Assembly: GCF_050947875.1 (NCBI RefSeq)
Contig: NC_134570.1
Span: forward strand, 241,792,584-241,856,583
Reading direction: 5' to 3'
From: Dermacentor variabilis
Lineage: Eukaryota; Arthropoda; Arachnida; Ixodida; Ixodidae
DNA length: 64,000 bases
Made by a program: the position numbers and the translations under genes. Positions within the stretch are counted from its first letter, which is position 1. Each line of letters begins with the position of its first letter. Positions 9,922 to 19,986 of the stretch are shown here, piece by piece. Below the pieces are notes generated by a model, which saw nothing but the letters and a program-made list of their open reading frames with translations, did no database searches and was not told where the DNA came from.

Positions 9922-12135
9922 TCAGCCGACGCGCTGCACCAACGGAGGTCCAAGGTAATCCTTCGCCAGCATACACAGTGCCGCGCGCGAGTCCGAAAGG
10001 ATCGCGGCAGAAACAACACTGCGCTGTTGAAGCAGGAGATCAGCGGCTAGGTCGATCGCCGCAAGCTCGGCCACCGTCGACGACCACACAACACGAAGGC
10101 GGCACTGCCGTGTAGCGCAAATATCCGGCGCCGTGCACGCTGCAGCACCAGAACCATCACTCGCCACGGAGCCGTCGGTGTAAACGAGCAGCCGGCCCCC
10201 TAGGCGCTCGTGTAGCAGTGCGGCCGTTTCCTGCTGCATAGCACAAACAGCTGTTCGACGCTTGGACTTGACGCCTGGCACCGTGGTGTTTACATCGAGT
10301 AGCGCGGAGGCGTGCGGCGATACCGGCAGAGGTAGGAATTGCGGCGTCGACGCGACGAGTGCGCTGAACTCGGTGGCACGCTGGCCCATGCCCGAGCCCT
10401 CGAGGGTGTGGAGGCGACAAACGAGGCGTTGTCCCTGTGGCGAACGTTGAAGGCGCTCGATGTGGTTCATCGCTTGCTTCCGTGCGCGAAGTGAGGGCGG
10501 CCAGTCTCCTGCTTCGGCGAGAGTTGCTCCTACTTGCGAGTTGCGAGGAAGCCCATAAAGTTGACGAATTACGGTGCGGTGCTCCATGTCGATGGCGTTC
10601 CAGTTGGTGGCTCTGGCATTCGTGAGGGGAAGCGCATAGAGTGCTCGCGTTGTTGCGACGGAGTTGTAAACTCGAAGCGCAAGTTGCGGTGTACAACCAC
10701 GACCACGGGCGAGCAGGGAGCGTGCGGCGCTAGCCACCTTCTTAGAATTCTTGCAGAGCTGGGAGACGGCGGCGTTAAAGTTGACCCGGCAGTCGATGTC
10801 AAGCCCGAGATAGCGCACTTTTCTCTGCCACGGGAGGGGGCTTCCGTGCAGCGTGAGACAAGGCAGTTCGAAGCGCGCACGGGCACGGGGGTGTACTAAC
10901 AACGCCTCAGTTTTTGACGCCGAGAGCTGGAGCCCTATGCTGGCGAGATATTCATCGACGGCGTTGATCGCCGACTGCAGGGATTCTCGCACTTGGAAGC
11001 CGAGGGCCGTGGGCCCGCACGCGAACAGTGCAATGTCATCGGCGCAGATCGCCACGCGGACTTCGTGGGCTGTCATCTTGGGGATGTAGTCAGGTAGTCT
11101 TGCCAGAGCCAAGTTAAAAAGAAATGGGCTGATCACGCTACCCTGGGGAACCCCGGAGGTCACGCTGCGAGGGGCACTGAGCGTGTCGCCAACTCGCACT
11201 CTGAGCGTGCGGTCACTGAGAAAGGCCGCGATGTAGTCAAAGAGGCGGCCGGTGACACGTAGCTCACGGAGGGCTTGAATGATGGTGGTGTGAGGGAGAC
11301 CATCAAATGCGCGTTGCACATCGAGCAGCACGAGATATCCGGCTTCTTGGCGACTTGCTGCGTGCTCTAGCGTAGCCACGACGTCCGCGAGCGAGTCAGC
11401 TGCTGAGCGCAGTCGCCGGAAACCCCTCTGTTCAGGGGCGAAAGCGTCGAGGGCGGAGGCAATCCACTCAAGGCGGCGCAAAGCCATGGCCTCCAGAGTT
11501 TTGCCGGCTACCGAAGTAAGCGACACTGGGCGATAGGCGCTAACGCTCGTGGCAGCTTTGCCGCGCTTGAGAATAGGGACGACGATCGCCTCTTTCCAGT
11601 CAGCAGGAATAATGCCACTGCGCCAGACGCCATTGAAGGCCTCGAGTAGGGCAGGAAGCTGCGCTGCGTCGACGTTCCTGAGGACCTGATGAGTTAGTCC
11701 GTCGGCACCAGGCGCTGAGCGTCGTTTAGGCGTGTTCAAAACAATGCGCAACTCAATGTGGGTAAACTCGGCCGAGCAAAGCACCTCAACGTGCTCCAAG
11801 ATTGCCCTAGTAGGAAAGTAGCGCAGGGGAGCGAGGAGTTCAGCCTTGTTGTGCGGCGGTAGTTCGCACGGTGCACTGACGGGGCGCACAGACGGTGGCG
11901 GTGGAGCGAAGGCATCGGCGAAGAGTTCGGCCAGTTGCTCTGTGCTCAAGCCCGTAGCCACCGCGATGGAGAGTGCAGGATGGCGAGGGACCTTGGGACG
12001 GAGGAGGGAAGCGAGAATGCGCCAAGGGCGCATTCCACGTGCCCAAAAAGAAAGCTGCGGAACTGCTTTTGTGTCGTTATGAAGGAGTTCGTGTCTAGAA
12101 CGGCAGAACGAACAGCGACGTACCGTCGGCCTCAT
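9922..12135 (-). pseudogene. RT-RNase H polyprotein of the I-like LINE
   Basis: 737-residue open frame. RT motifs in order: SAPGADGLTHQVL near 11700, SAYRPVSLTSVAGKTLE near 11530, PEQRGFRR near 11430, LLDVQRAFDGLPH near 11310, SGVPQGSVISPFLFN near 11140 and ICADDIALF near 11040, where the first residue of the usual YADD box is Cys. A conserved C-terminal RT block follows (SASKTEALLVHP). RNase H starts near 10200 with VYTDGSVASDGSG, AELAAIDLAADL and LSDSRAAL, giving Asp, Glu and Asp of the active site. The frame ends at 9922 through a frameshift; the domain continues in the frame of 9349-9888. Confidence 0.88.
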
Positions 12136-12494
12136 TTGACAACCTATCCTGCCCAGCGCCCTCTTGTCATGCCAGCCATGAATCTCGTCAAACTGCGATA
12201 AAAGCTTTGTAGCTATGTGCCTACTTTCTTGTCTACTTGTATCACATTTGTGTACTTGTGTCAGTTCACATTTGCTTCATTGAGGGAACGAATGCAGAAA
12301 TATTTTTTTAGAAATTTCGAAGCTTTCGAACCCGTTTTGTCATTTGCGTGGTCTGCGCAGGTTTTCAGTATTTCTGAAATTTGCAACCATTTTTAAAGTG
12401 TACACCAACGCAGAATAAGCGAGGATGCAAATACGTAAAATTTAATGTGGCTAAAGTGATTAGGAGACACTCCCTCACCAGAACAGGAATTGGC
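12136..12494. other. Gene-free stretch between two LINEs
   Basis: AT-rich sequence with no coding similarity. It may be old flanking DNA between the truncated I-like LINE and the RTE that starts near 12495. Confidence 0.5.
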
Positions 12495-12535
12495 CTCCGT
12501 GGTGCAGCACTCGGCCACTCCCTCCCAAATGACAA

Positions 12536-14797
12536 ATGGCTCACTCAATTACCAAATGGCCCTCAGTCCCCAGCAGCTGCGGAGCACCTGACCAAGACGG
12601 CGGTCAGACCTATAACGCAGCAGAGGGTGCTAAGAATTTCTGGGTCCGGACACGCCGCCAATGGAAACTGATCCTGTCAACCTTTAATTGCCGTACTCTG
12701 TCGAGTGAGGCTAGCTTAGCAGGCCTCTTTGCGGAACTATCAGACATTGTTTGGGATATCATCGGCCTTAGTGAGATTATAAGAATTGGTGAGGCTTATA
12801 CATTGCTGAATAACGGACATATCCTCTGCTATAGAGGTCTCCCAGATAAGCAATGCGCGGTAGGATTCGAAATATAAGGACATAGCGGGCAACATTGACG
12901 AATTCTACAGCATTAATGAGAGGGTAGCCGTAGTCGTAATCAAATTTAATAAGAAGTATAGATTAAAGGTAGTACAAGCCTAACCTCCAACATCCAGTCA
13001 CAATGATGAGGAAGTAGATTAGTTTTATGAAGATGTTAAATTAGCGATGAGAACAGTGCAAACTCAGCATACTGTAGTAATGAGCGACGTTAATGCAAAA
13101 GTGGGGGAAAGGCAGGCTGGTGAACAAGCAATTGGCAACCACGGCGTCGATTGTAGGAATGCTAGACGAGAGATGCTGGTAAATTCGCAGAAAGGACTAA
13201 GCTCCGAATAATGAACACCTTTTTCAGGAAGCGTAGCAACAGAAAGTGGACCTGAAAAACCCCTAATGGTGGAACAAGAAACGAAATTAACTTCATACTT
13301 TCTGCTGACCCCAACATAGTGCAGGATGTAGAAGTGATAGGTAGGGTAAAGTGCAGTGATCATAGGTTAATGAGGCCTAGGATTCACCTCAATTTGAAAA
13401 AAGAAAGAGCAAAATTGGTCAAGAAAGAACAGGTCAACCTATAGGCAGTAAGGGTAAAAAGCAGGCAAATTGAGGCTGGTAATTGCAAACAAATATGCAG
13501 CCTTAGAACAGAGAGATGATGATGATGACATAGAGCTAATGAATGAAACCGTAACTAGGCTGGCTTCAGAGGCAGCAATTGAAGTGGAAGGCTAGGCCCC
13601 AAGGCAACCAGTAGGCAAGGTTTCCCAAGTAACAAAGGACCTAATAAAGAAACGACCAAGAATGAAAGTGTCCAACTCAAGAGATAAGATAGAATTCGCG
13701 GAACTGTCAAAACTGACCAATAAGGCGAAAATAAGTGATATTTGAAACTAACGTGGAAAAGACTGAAGAAGGCGTAAAAAATGGACGCAGTCTGAAATCA
13801 CTGAGAAAGAAACTTGGCATATGACAAGCCAAGATATATGCACTGAAAGATAAGCAGGGTAATATCACCAGCAATCTCGAAGATATAGTAAAAGAAGCGT
13901 AGTAATCATATACTGACCTGTACAGTACCCAGAGGAGTCAGGATACCTCCATTAGAAACAGTAATGAACAGGATACAGAAACTTCTCCTATAACTAGCGA
14001 TGAGGTCAGAAGGACCTCGCAGGACATGAAACGAGGAAGAGCTGCAGGAGAAGATGACATAACAGTCGATTTAATGAAAAATGGAAGAGGCATACTGCTT
14101 CGAAAGCTCGCGCTCATTATACGAAATGTCTACCGACTGCAAGGGTTCCAGAAAACTGGAACAATGCAAACATACTAATCCACAAAAAGGGAGACGTTAA
14201 AGAACTGAAAAATTATAGGCTCATTAGCTTACTTCCAGTATTATATAAAATATTTACCAAAATTATCCCCAATAAAATAGGGGCAACACTGGAGTTTAGT
14301 CAACCAAGGGAACAGGCTGGCTTCAGGAAAGGATACTCTACAATGGCTCACATCCACGTCATTATTCAGGTTATCGAGAAATCCGCAGAGTACAATAAGC
14401 CTCTCTATATTGCTTTGACGGATTATGAAAAGGCATTTGATTTAGTAGAGATACCAGCAGTCATAGACGCAATACGTAATCAAGGAGTACAGAACGCTTA
14501 CGTAAATACCTTCGAAAATATCTACAGAGGTTCTACAGCTACCTTAATTCTACACAAGAAAAGCAGGAAGATACCTATAAAGATAGGGGTCAGAAAGGGA
14601 GGCCCAATCTCTCCAATGCTATTCACTGCGTGCTTGGAAGAAGTATTCAAGCTATTTAACTAGGAAGTCTTAGGACTAAAGATCGACGGCGAATATCTCG
14701 GCAACCTTCGGCTTGCCGAAGACATTGTTCTATTCAGCAACAATGCAGACGAGTTACAGCAAATGATTGAGGACCTTAACAAAGAAAGTGTGAGAGT
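12536..14797 (+). pseudogene. RTE endonuclease and RT, heavily mutated
   Basis: Scattered frames recover the domain order. LSTFNCRTLSSE near 12680 starts the endonuclease, and DIIGLSEI near 12755 carries its Glu. Around 13080 the sequence encodes a VMSDVNAKVG-like block, and 13280-13370 an EINFILS..CSDHR-like end. RT begins near 13990. ALTDYEKAFDLVE at 14413-14451 is the first catalytic block, IGVRKGGPISPMLF near 14586 corresponds to the GIRQGDTISP block, and the catalytic block near 14710 is damaged (LAEDIVLF in place of FADDI). At least fifteen stops and shifts are present. Confidence 0.78.
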
Positions 14798-15852
14798 CAG
14801 TTTGAGATTAGGGACTTGACCTTGCTTTTATTTTGTGGCCCAGTTTAGGCGACTACGGCAAAGCGCAGGACGAGCTCACACCTGTTGTATCGGCCAATAA
14901 CCGGAAACAAGGCACGCATGTGGGTTCCGCGAAGAGGGGACGCGGGAAACACTCACGCGTGAAGAGAAAACGGATTAGCGGCTGTGCCGTAGACAAGGCA
15001 CCACACCTGCGCCCTCGCTCGGAACAAAAGGGCAGACGGCCCGACCTGAAGGGGAGCGTTCGGGGAGACGGGGTGCTTGAGGTCGCCGCCACCGCCCCAT
15101 GCGCTTCCCAAATGTCCCGTCGACCGTGTCGGTCACGGAAATTGGGCGACGCGACGCTGCCCAGCAGGTTTGATATTTGGCATCCGCCTTCTAAGAATGC
15201 CCGTGAAAACGGCGGTAGCTTAGCCGGCTACGGCCGATGGATGCTTTTGTGTGCGATCGCCACCGGGTCCCAATTATGGAACCGGCACACAGCTGCACGG
15301 AAGACAGCTTTCTCAGTACTGGCAGGGTCGTCCGCTGTCCGGTGGATAGGCAGTCAATAATCCTCGATTTCACGGAAACATTCTCGGCATGGCGGCCGCT
15401 TGCAGGTGAAAAGAGGAAGACATCAGGGGCCGATACTCGCAGCATAACGTAGGGGAGAGGGAGGTGCCACGTGTCTTTGAGAAATCCTATCCCCTGGCGT
15501 GTTGTAAAGAGCGCCACTGTTTCTGCCAATGCCGTGTGCGGCACGAAGGTGGTTGTGCTATTGGTTACAATGATGTGAACTCGCATGTGTGATTGGCTGG
15601 TTTGCGACTCCTTTGTACAACTGAGGCCTTAAAAAGTCATGTTTGGTTGTGTGGAAAGAGCGGAGCTTCGGGCTTGGACTCGGACAGACGCCTCGGCGTT
15701 TGAATAAAGCGTCACTTTATCGGACAGCGGCTCTTCCTTCGCGCTGCCATCGTGCACTCGAATCATCGAGGGGCGTCGACTTCGGACCTTCAACACCTTC
15801 CCTGGTTGACTAGTTTTGAAGCTACCAGAGGACAAAGGGAAAGGAAATTAAC
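14798..15852. mobile_element. Unclassified 1055-bp insertion with 9-bp target duplication
   Basis: The RTE is interrupted exactly here: tgtgagagt occurs at 14789-14797 and again at 15853-15861, and removing the segment restores RTE sequence. The insert is GC richer than its host. I find no terminal inverted repeats, no LTR pair and no poly(A) or short-repeat tail. Its right part contains aataaa at about 15703 in a context like the poly(A) region of an LTR. A 175-codon frame at 14833-15360 shows no recognisable domain. A solo LTR, a Mutator-like element (9-bp duplications are usual there) or a SINE-like element are possible. Confidence 0.72.
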
Positions 15853-16315
15853 TGTGAGAGTGGGGTTGAAGATTAACATGCATAAGACGAAGACAATGAT
15901 GAAGAGCCGGGCAAAGGAACAAGAGTTCAGGATCGCGAGTCAGCCTCTAGAGTCTGTGAACGAGTACGTTTACCTAGTCAATAAATCACAGGAAACCTTG
16001 ATCATGAGAAGGAAATTCATAGAAGAATAAAAATGGGTTGGATCGCATACGGCCGACATTGTCAGCTCCTCACTAGAAGCTTACTATTACCATTGAAAAG
16101 GAAGGTGTACAATCAGTGCACTTTACCAGTGCTCACATATGAGGCAGAGACTTGGAGACACAAAGAAGCTTGAGGACAAGTTAAGGACCGCGCAATGAGC
16201 GATGGAACGAAGAATACTAGGCATAGCTTTAAGAGACAGAAAGAGAGCGGTTTGGATCAGAGAGCAAACGGGTAAAGACGATATTCTAATTGACATCAAG
16301 AAGAAAAAAAATGGA
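15853..16315 (+). pseudogene. RTE RT C-terminus, continued
   Basis: Continues the RTE reading after the insertion: VGLKINMHKTKTMM at about 15863-15900 matches LKINLQKTKVMF of the better copy at 50980. A YVYLV..ITADPDHE-like region follows at 15970-16010, then a KRRILGIALRDRKRAVWIREQT-like block near 16202-16270. The sequence ends at 16315 where another repeat begins. Confidence 0.78.
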
Positions 16316-16940
16316 GAACGCTTAAGAGGAAGCTTTAGCTCGGGCCCAACTCCGACGCGACCTATTCAAATACATGTAAAACGCAAAAACGTTTTTCTGA
16401 GATAACCCCTGGACCGATTTTAATGAAATTTGTTGCAATTGAGAGAGAAAGTTAAATTCTAGTGACTGATGGAAGCGGAATTTCGATTTAGGTCCTGAAT
16501 TTTCTTAAAATAATTTTCAAAAACTTGAAAGTTCGAAGAAATAGAAGAACAATGTTTACAAATTCATAACTCTGCATCAAAATCAGATATCGCCGTTCTG
16601 TAAACGGCTTCCATTAGGCCATTGAAAGCGGACAAATCCGATTTGTCAGTTTGTATCTTACGTGAATTTTTTACGTTGTTGACAAGGGTTCTGCAAAAGC
16701 TGTATTTCCGTATTACTAATTTTTTTTTTATTCCTGTATAGCATATCAATTTTGGCCGCTTTAGATGTACTATTAGATGAAATTCACAGAATTGTATTAT
16801 GATTTTTCGTTTCTGAGTTACAGAGTTGTAAACTTGACAGTTTCGTCTTTCGAAAGTTTTCGATTTTACTGAATTTATTGATGCAGAAGAAATCATTTTT
16901 CACTTTGGTGTCCCTTTAAGCTTCGCCTTCAAGAGTGGAA
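16316..16940. mobile_element. MITE-like repeat in the RTE
   Basis: AT-rich non-coding block whose ends are imperfect inverted repeats: cttaagaggaagctttag on the left against the reverse complement of the right end, cttgaaggcgaagcttaaag. It interrupts the RTE between its RT C-terminus and 3' tail. I recognise the left-end sequence as a widespread tick repeat. No transposase is encoded. Confidence 0.6.
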
Positions 16941-17135
16941 TGCGATAGCGTTATCGCACCTCGTTCGTACCACCCACTCATGCGCTCGGCATGCATATAC
17001 GTCTGAAGACACCCGGAAATTGACGATATCCTCGCCTTCCTCGACTACACTGGGGGGGGGGGGGGGGAGTGTATGACAGAAGACCTATGGGCCCCGGGTG
17101 CCAGACGACCTAGCTACGCCACTGTGCGCCGGTTA
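16941..17135. other. Short unassigned stretch with a 16-G run
   Basis: Between the MITE-like block and the RTE tail. It contains the palindromic gcgatagcgttatcgc near 16941-16956 and an uninterrupted run of 16 G at 17052-17067. No gene seen. Confidence 0.6.
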
Positions 17136-17345
17136 GATAACCGTTGGACTGTTAGGGTTACAGAATGGGTACCAAGAGAATGGAAACGCCGTCGAGGACG
17201 GCAGAAGACAAGGTGGAGCGATGAAATTAGGAAATTCGCGGGCGCTAGTTGGAATCGGTTGGCGCAGGACAAGGGTAATTGGATATCGCAGGGAAGAGGC
17301 CTTCCGCCTGCAGTGGACGTAAAACAGGCTGATGATGATGATTAG
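17136..17345 (+). pseudogene. RTE 3' end
   Basis: DNRWTVRVTEWVPREWKRRRG and RQKTRWSDEIRKFAG correspond to the last conserved block of tick RTE elements (compare 52600-52760). It ends with the GAT-type tail at 17330-17343. Confidence 0.85.
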
Positions 17346-17423
17346 AACATTAATTGATGTCATTAAAGTTATTCCAATTATTAAAATACCATGTAATATA
17401 ACTAATTAAGAATTGACAAATAT

Positions 17424-18240
17424 TGAGAGAGAGAGAGAGAGAAATGAACTTTATTGTTAGACCAGGCTTCTTGAGCCCAAAGGTGCGTGGCCTCCTCAGT
17501 CCAGGTAGCCATGGCTCGCTGCAGCCACCCGAGCCCTGTTCACCAACCATAGCTGGTTGTCAGGGTCTTGCATCACCAGCAGAGCCTCCCACTGGTCTTG
17601 GGATTCTTGCTCTGAACCCGCTTCTTCCTGCATGTTATCGCCTGGTGGTGATGATGACGGTGGTACTTCGCAGGTTATTCCTGCATTCCAGCATCATATG
17701 GCGCAAGGTGTTGGGCGTGTCCGGCGGGCAGAACCTGCAGTCTCGCCCGTAGGTACCCGGGTACATGACCTGCAGCAGTGTTCCATGCGAGTAGGTTCCA
17801 GCCTGGAGTCTTCTCCAGGTTACCGCTTGCTCCCTACTCATCGTCTTATGCGCGGGCGGGTAGCGACACCTCTGCTTCCTGCAGTGCGCCAGGATATCCG
17901 AGTACTTCTTGGATATCCGTTCATCATCCTCGTCCCAGTCGTTGGTCCGTGTTCTCTGCGTGTCGGAGATGGCTCGGCGTGCATGATCTCGAGCCGCGGC
18001 GTGCGCCGCCTGGTTCCCCGCGAGAGACTCGTGTCCCGGCGTCCAGAGGATTTGTGCTGCTTCTATTTCGGTGTTGGTCAAGACCTCAAGTGCTGCCTTT
18101 CCGATCCTTCCGGTCACATACCTTCTGCATGCTTCTTGCGAGTCCGTCACCAGGGTAACCAGGATCTTCTTGCACGTTGCGTTGGCCAGGGTCTTCCGCT
18201 GTGCTCGCGTCCTTGGCACGTATGGGGTCGACGAGAAGGC
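17424..18240 (-). mobile_element. I-like LINE 3' end (RNase H and tail), 5'-truncated
   Basis: The minus-strand frame 18348-17635 includes the end of an RNase H domain (VTDSQEACRRYV near 18150, QILWTPGHESLAGNQAAH near 18040) and a CX2C zinc tail (CRFCPPDTPNTLRHMMLEC near 17700). The 3' UTR closes with aataaagttcatttc followed by a CT repeat at 17424-17442. RT and the N-terminal part of RNase H are missing. The residues of the frame upstream of about 18240 are not LINE-like. Confidence 0.82.
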
Positions 18241-18599
18241 GGAACGACTTAAAAATATTGAGAAAAAAATAACAAACAACATAGAATAACGACGATACTT
18301 GCCCCCCACTCCCAAAAACGCTCCGGATGCCCTGTAGACCAGCGGCACTTGTATTTAGATTGTAACGGACAACGACTGCCTGAACAAGCAGCCGGCGACG
18401 AGCCTCAAACAGACCCAAGGAGAGCCGCCATTCGGCCACACGACAAGGAAGCCGGTGACTTTGAGGACGCTCAGCTGGAATTTTGGTCACGGTTGCAGTT
18501 GCATTTGGTGGCACTGAGTGAAGGGGCCGTGCCGCGTATAGCAGGGACGTTTTGAGGCCCTTTGTAGGAGGTGCCCGCAGCAATGTTTTTTTAAACCAC
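18241..18599. other. Unassigned stretch
   Basis: No recognisable gene. Short frames on both strands have no conserved motif. Confidence 0.4.
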
Positions 18600-18845
18600 G
18601 ACATAGTTCTTCGAAGCTGAAGGCAAATACAAGGGCACAGTCACGTGGACGACTTGCGCAGAGTCGGCCGCTCAGGCCCTCTGTCCAACGCTCATCTCGA
18701 ACCTGACAGCACAACTCCGGGCCGTCCAGCGAGCCGAGAACAGTCGCTTCAAGACAAGGTCTCGGAACCGCGTCCGCGGCGGGTGCCCAGACCCACTGAA
18801 AGGACGCCGGACTTAAATCTTATTGATTTGAAAATAAAGTTTGCG
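18600..18845 (+). mobile_element. Possible LINE 3' end with poly(A) signal
   Basis: In frames that change once, the + strand encodes a piece like LTAQLRAVQRAE near 18700-18735, a C-terminal sequence I associate with tick LINE ORF2, followed by a short UTR and aataaa at 18833-18838. This rests on resemblance only. Confidence 0.35.
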
Positions 18846-19648
18846 CTCCCTCAACAATTCTTGCCCCTCGCCATGTCTCCCGCCTCAGAGTTGGAAAACA
18901 GCAAAGTATGCGACCTACGCTTTCCCGCTGTTGTGCTGCGCTTACACCTTGCGCAACGCATCTATTCATGCGCGGCGGGTTGCGCGATGTTCCTACAATG
19001 TACACTCGCACGGCTCTGGAAATTGCCAGTGCATCACAAAACGCTGCGTGTGCACAGGGTGTCCACACTATCGTGCACCAAGATTTAAAAATATGCAAAT
19101 ATACCATGTAGCTGGACAGAACCAAGGTAATGTTGTGTGCCGTCACTTGGAGATACTCAGAATATTTCTTGCACTCCGCATAATAAGATAATCGGTCTCA
19201 ATTAATCAACTTCTCAAATATTATGATGAAAAGCGTCAATGGTAAAACTGTAGAGCCACATGAAAGACTGCCGATACAGCCTTCCGCTGGTCACTGCGCG
19301 CTACATAAAAGTGTTTTTTCCGATAGTGAAAGAAACCCGCAAATACGTGTAAAATTGCCGCTCGAGGCACTTTGCGTGTACGCACTGCGCTGAGTTATTT
19401 GAGTTCGCGCGACGATGCGTATAAAATAGGGGCTCGGTTGGGGCACGGTCATTGTGTTTTCTCAGTGACATATTCCCCATCTCATCGTGGTCTTTAGTGA
19501 ATTTCATGGGCTAAATATTCTTAAAATTATTATTTTTGTATCGTTTACGTGCGAACGTGTCACACTAAAAGTACGACGACTCTGACATTGCTCAAGTAGC
19601 TGGGTCACTAGCGCCCTGCATGTACGACGCTGCCGTCGTGCTGTCAAA
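18846..19648. other. Gene-free stretch
   Basis: AT-rich DNA without recognisable coding sequence; it precedes LINE B. Confidence 0.5.
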
Positions 19649-19668
19649 GTGAGCGGGCGCTGTGATGT

Positions 19669-19986
19669 GTGTGTGTTCAACGAGAGTTCCTTCATTGCCA
19701 ACACGACCACACTCGTCCAATCACCGTCAAGTTTACTTCATCTAAGATTAAAGACGCCATATTATCGAATGGCAATAAGTTTAAGGAAACTAACTTCAGC
19801 GTCGGCGAGGACTTTTCCCTCAATATACGAAATGCGCGAAAGCACCTAGTCGCGTTCGCTAAAGAAACGACAACAAAGTTTGCTCTGTATTTTAAGGCAT
19901 TACATATTGGTCCCAAGCGCTACATGTTCGATGAAACCACGCAAACAGTCAAGGAAATAGCAACTCGGCCCTCACAATCCGATTAG
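19669..19986 (+). CDS. ORF1 C-terminal RNA-binding region of LINE B
   Basis: 105-residue frame. From residue 22 it carries the RRM-like ORF1 domain: TVKFTSSKIKDAILSNG, KETNFSVGEDFSLNIRNARK, and then TKFALYFKALHIGPKRYMFDE. In related elements ORF1 binds the element RNA and acts as a nucleic-acid chaperone. It ends in TAG at 19984-19986, and the same frame stays open into ORF2. The start at 19669 is only the first ATG in the frame; the true N-terminus is lost. Confidence 0.75.
   Translation: MCVQREFLHCQHDHTRPITVKFTSSKIKDAILSNGNKFKETNFSVGEDFSLNIRNARKHLVAFAKETTTKFALYFKALHIGPKRYMFDETTQTVKEIATRPSQSD

Larger units (their letters stand above)
9170..12135 (-). mobile_element. I-like LINE with RNase H, 5'-truncated
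   Basis: Minus-strand non-LTR element with the order RT, RNase H, Cys-rich tail and 3' UTR (9170-9345). GC content is clearly higher than in neighbouring LINEs. The endonuclease and ORF1 are missing, which suggests 5' truncation during reverse transcription. The 3' end abuts ORF1 of LINE A near 9165. Confidence 0.85.
12495..17345 (+). mobile_element. Degenerate RTE LINE with two insertions
   Basis: A long RTE-type LINE on the + strand in three pieces: 12495-14797, 15853-16315 and about 17136-17345. The first piece holds the 5' region, endonuclease and most of RT; the second holds the RT C-terminus; the third holds the 3' tail ending at aacaggctgatgatgatgat, the RTE 3' signature. Stops occur every few dozen codons, so this is older than the copies at 1 and 50980. 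The first gap carries an insertion with a 9-bp target duplication, the second a MITE-like element plus flanking DNA. Confidence 0.82.

Noticed and set aside
14798..15852. Helitron or hAT origin of the insertion
   Set aside because: Helitrons make no target duplication, hAT makes 8 bp and has inverted termini; neither fits.
18349..18555. 68-codon frame as a gene
   Set aside because: No conserved features; surrounded by LINE remains.
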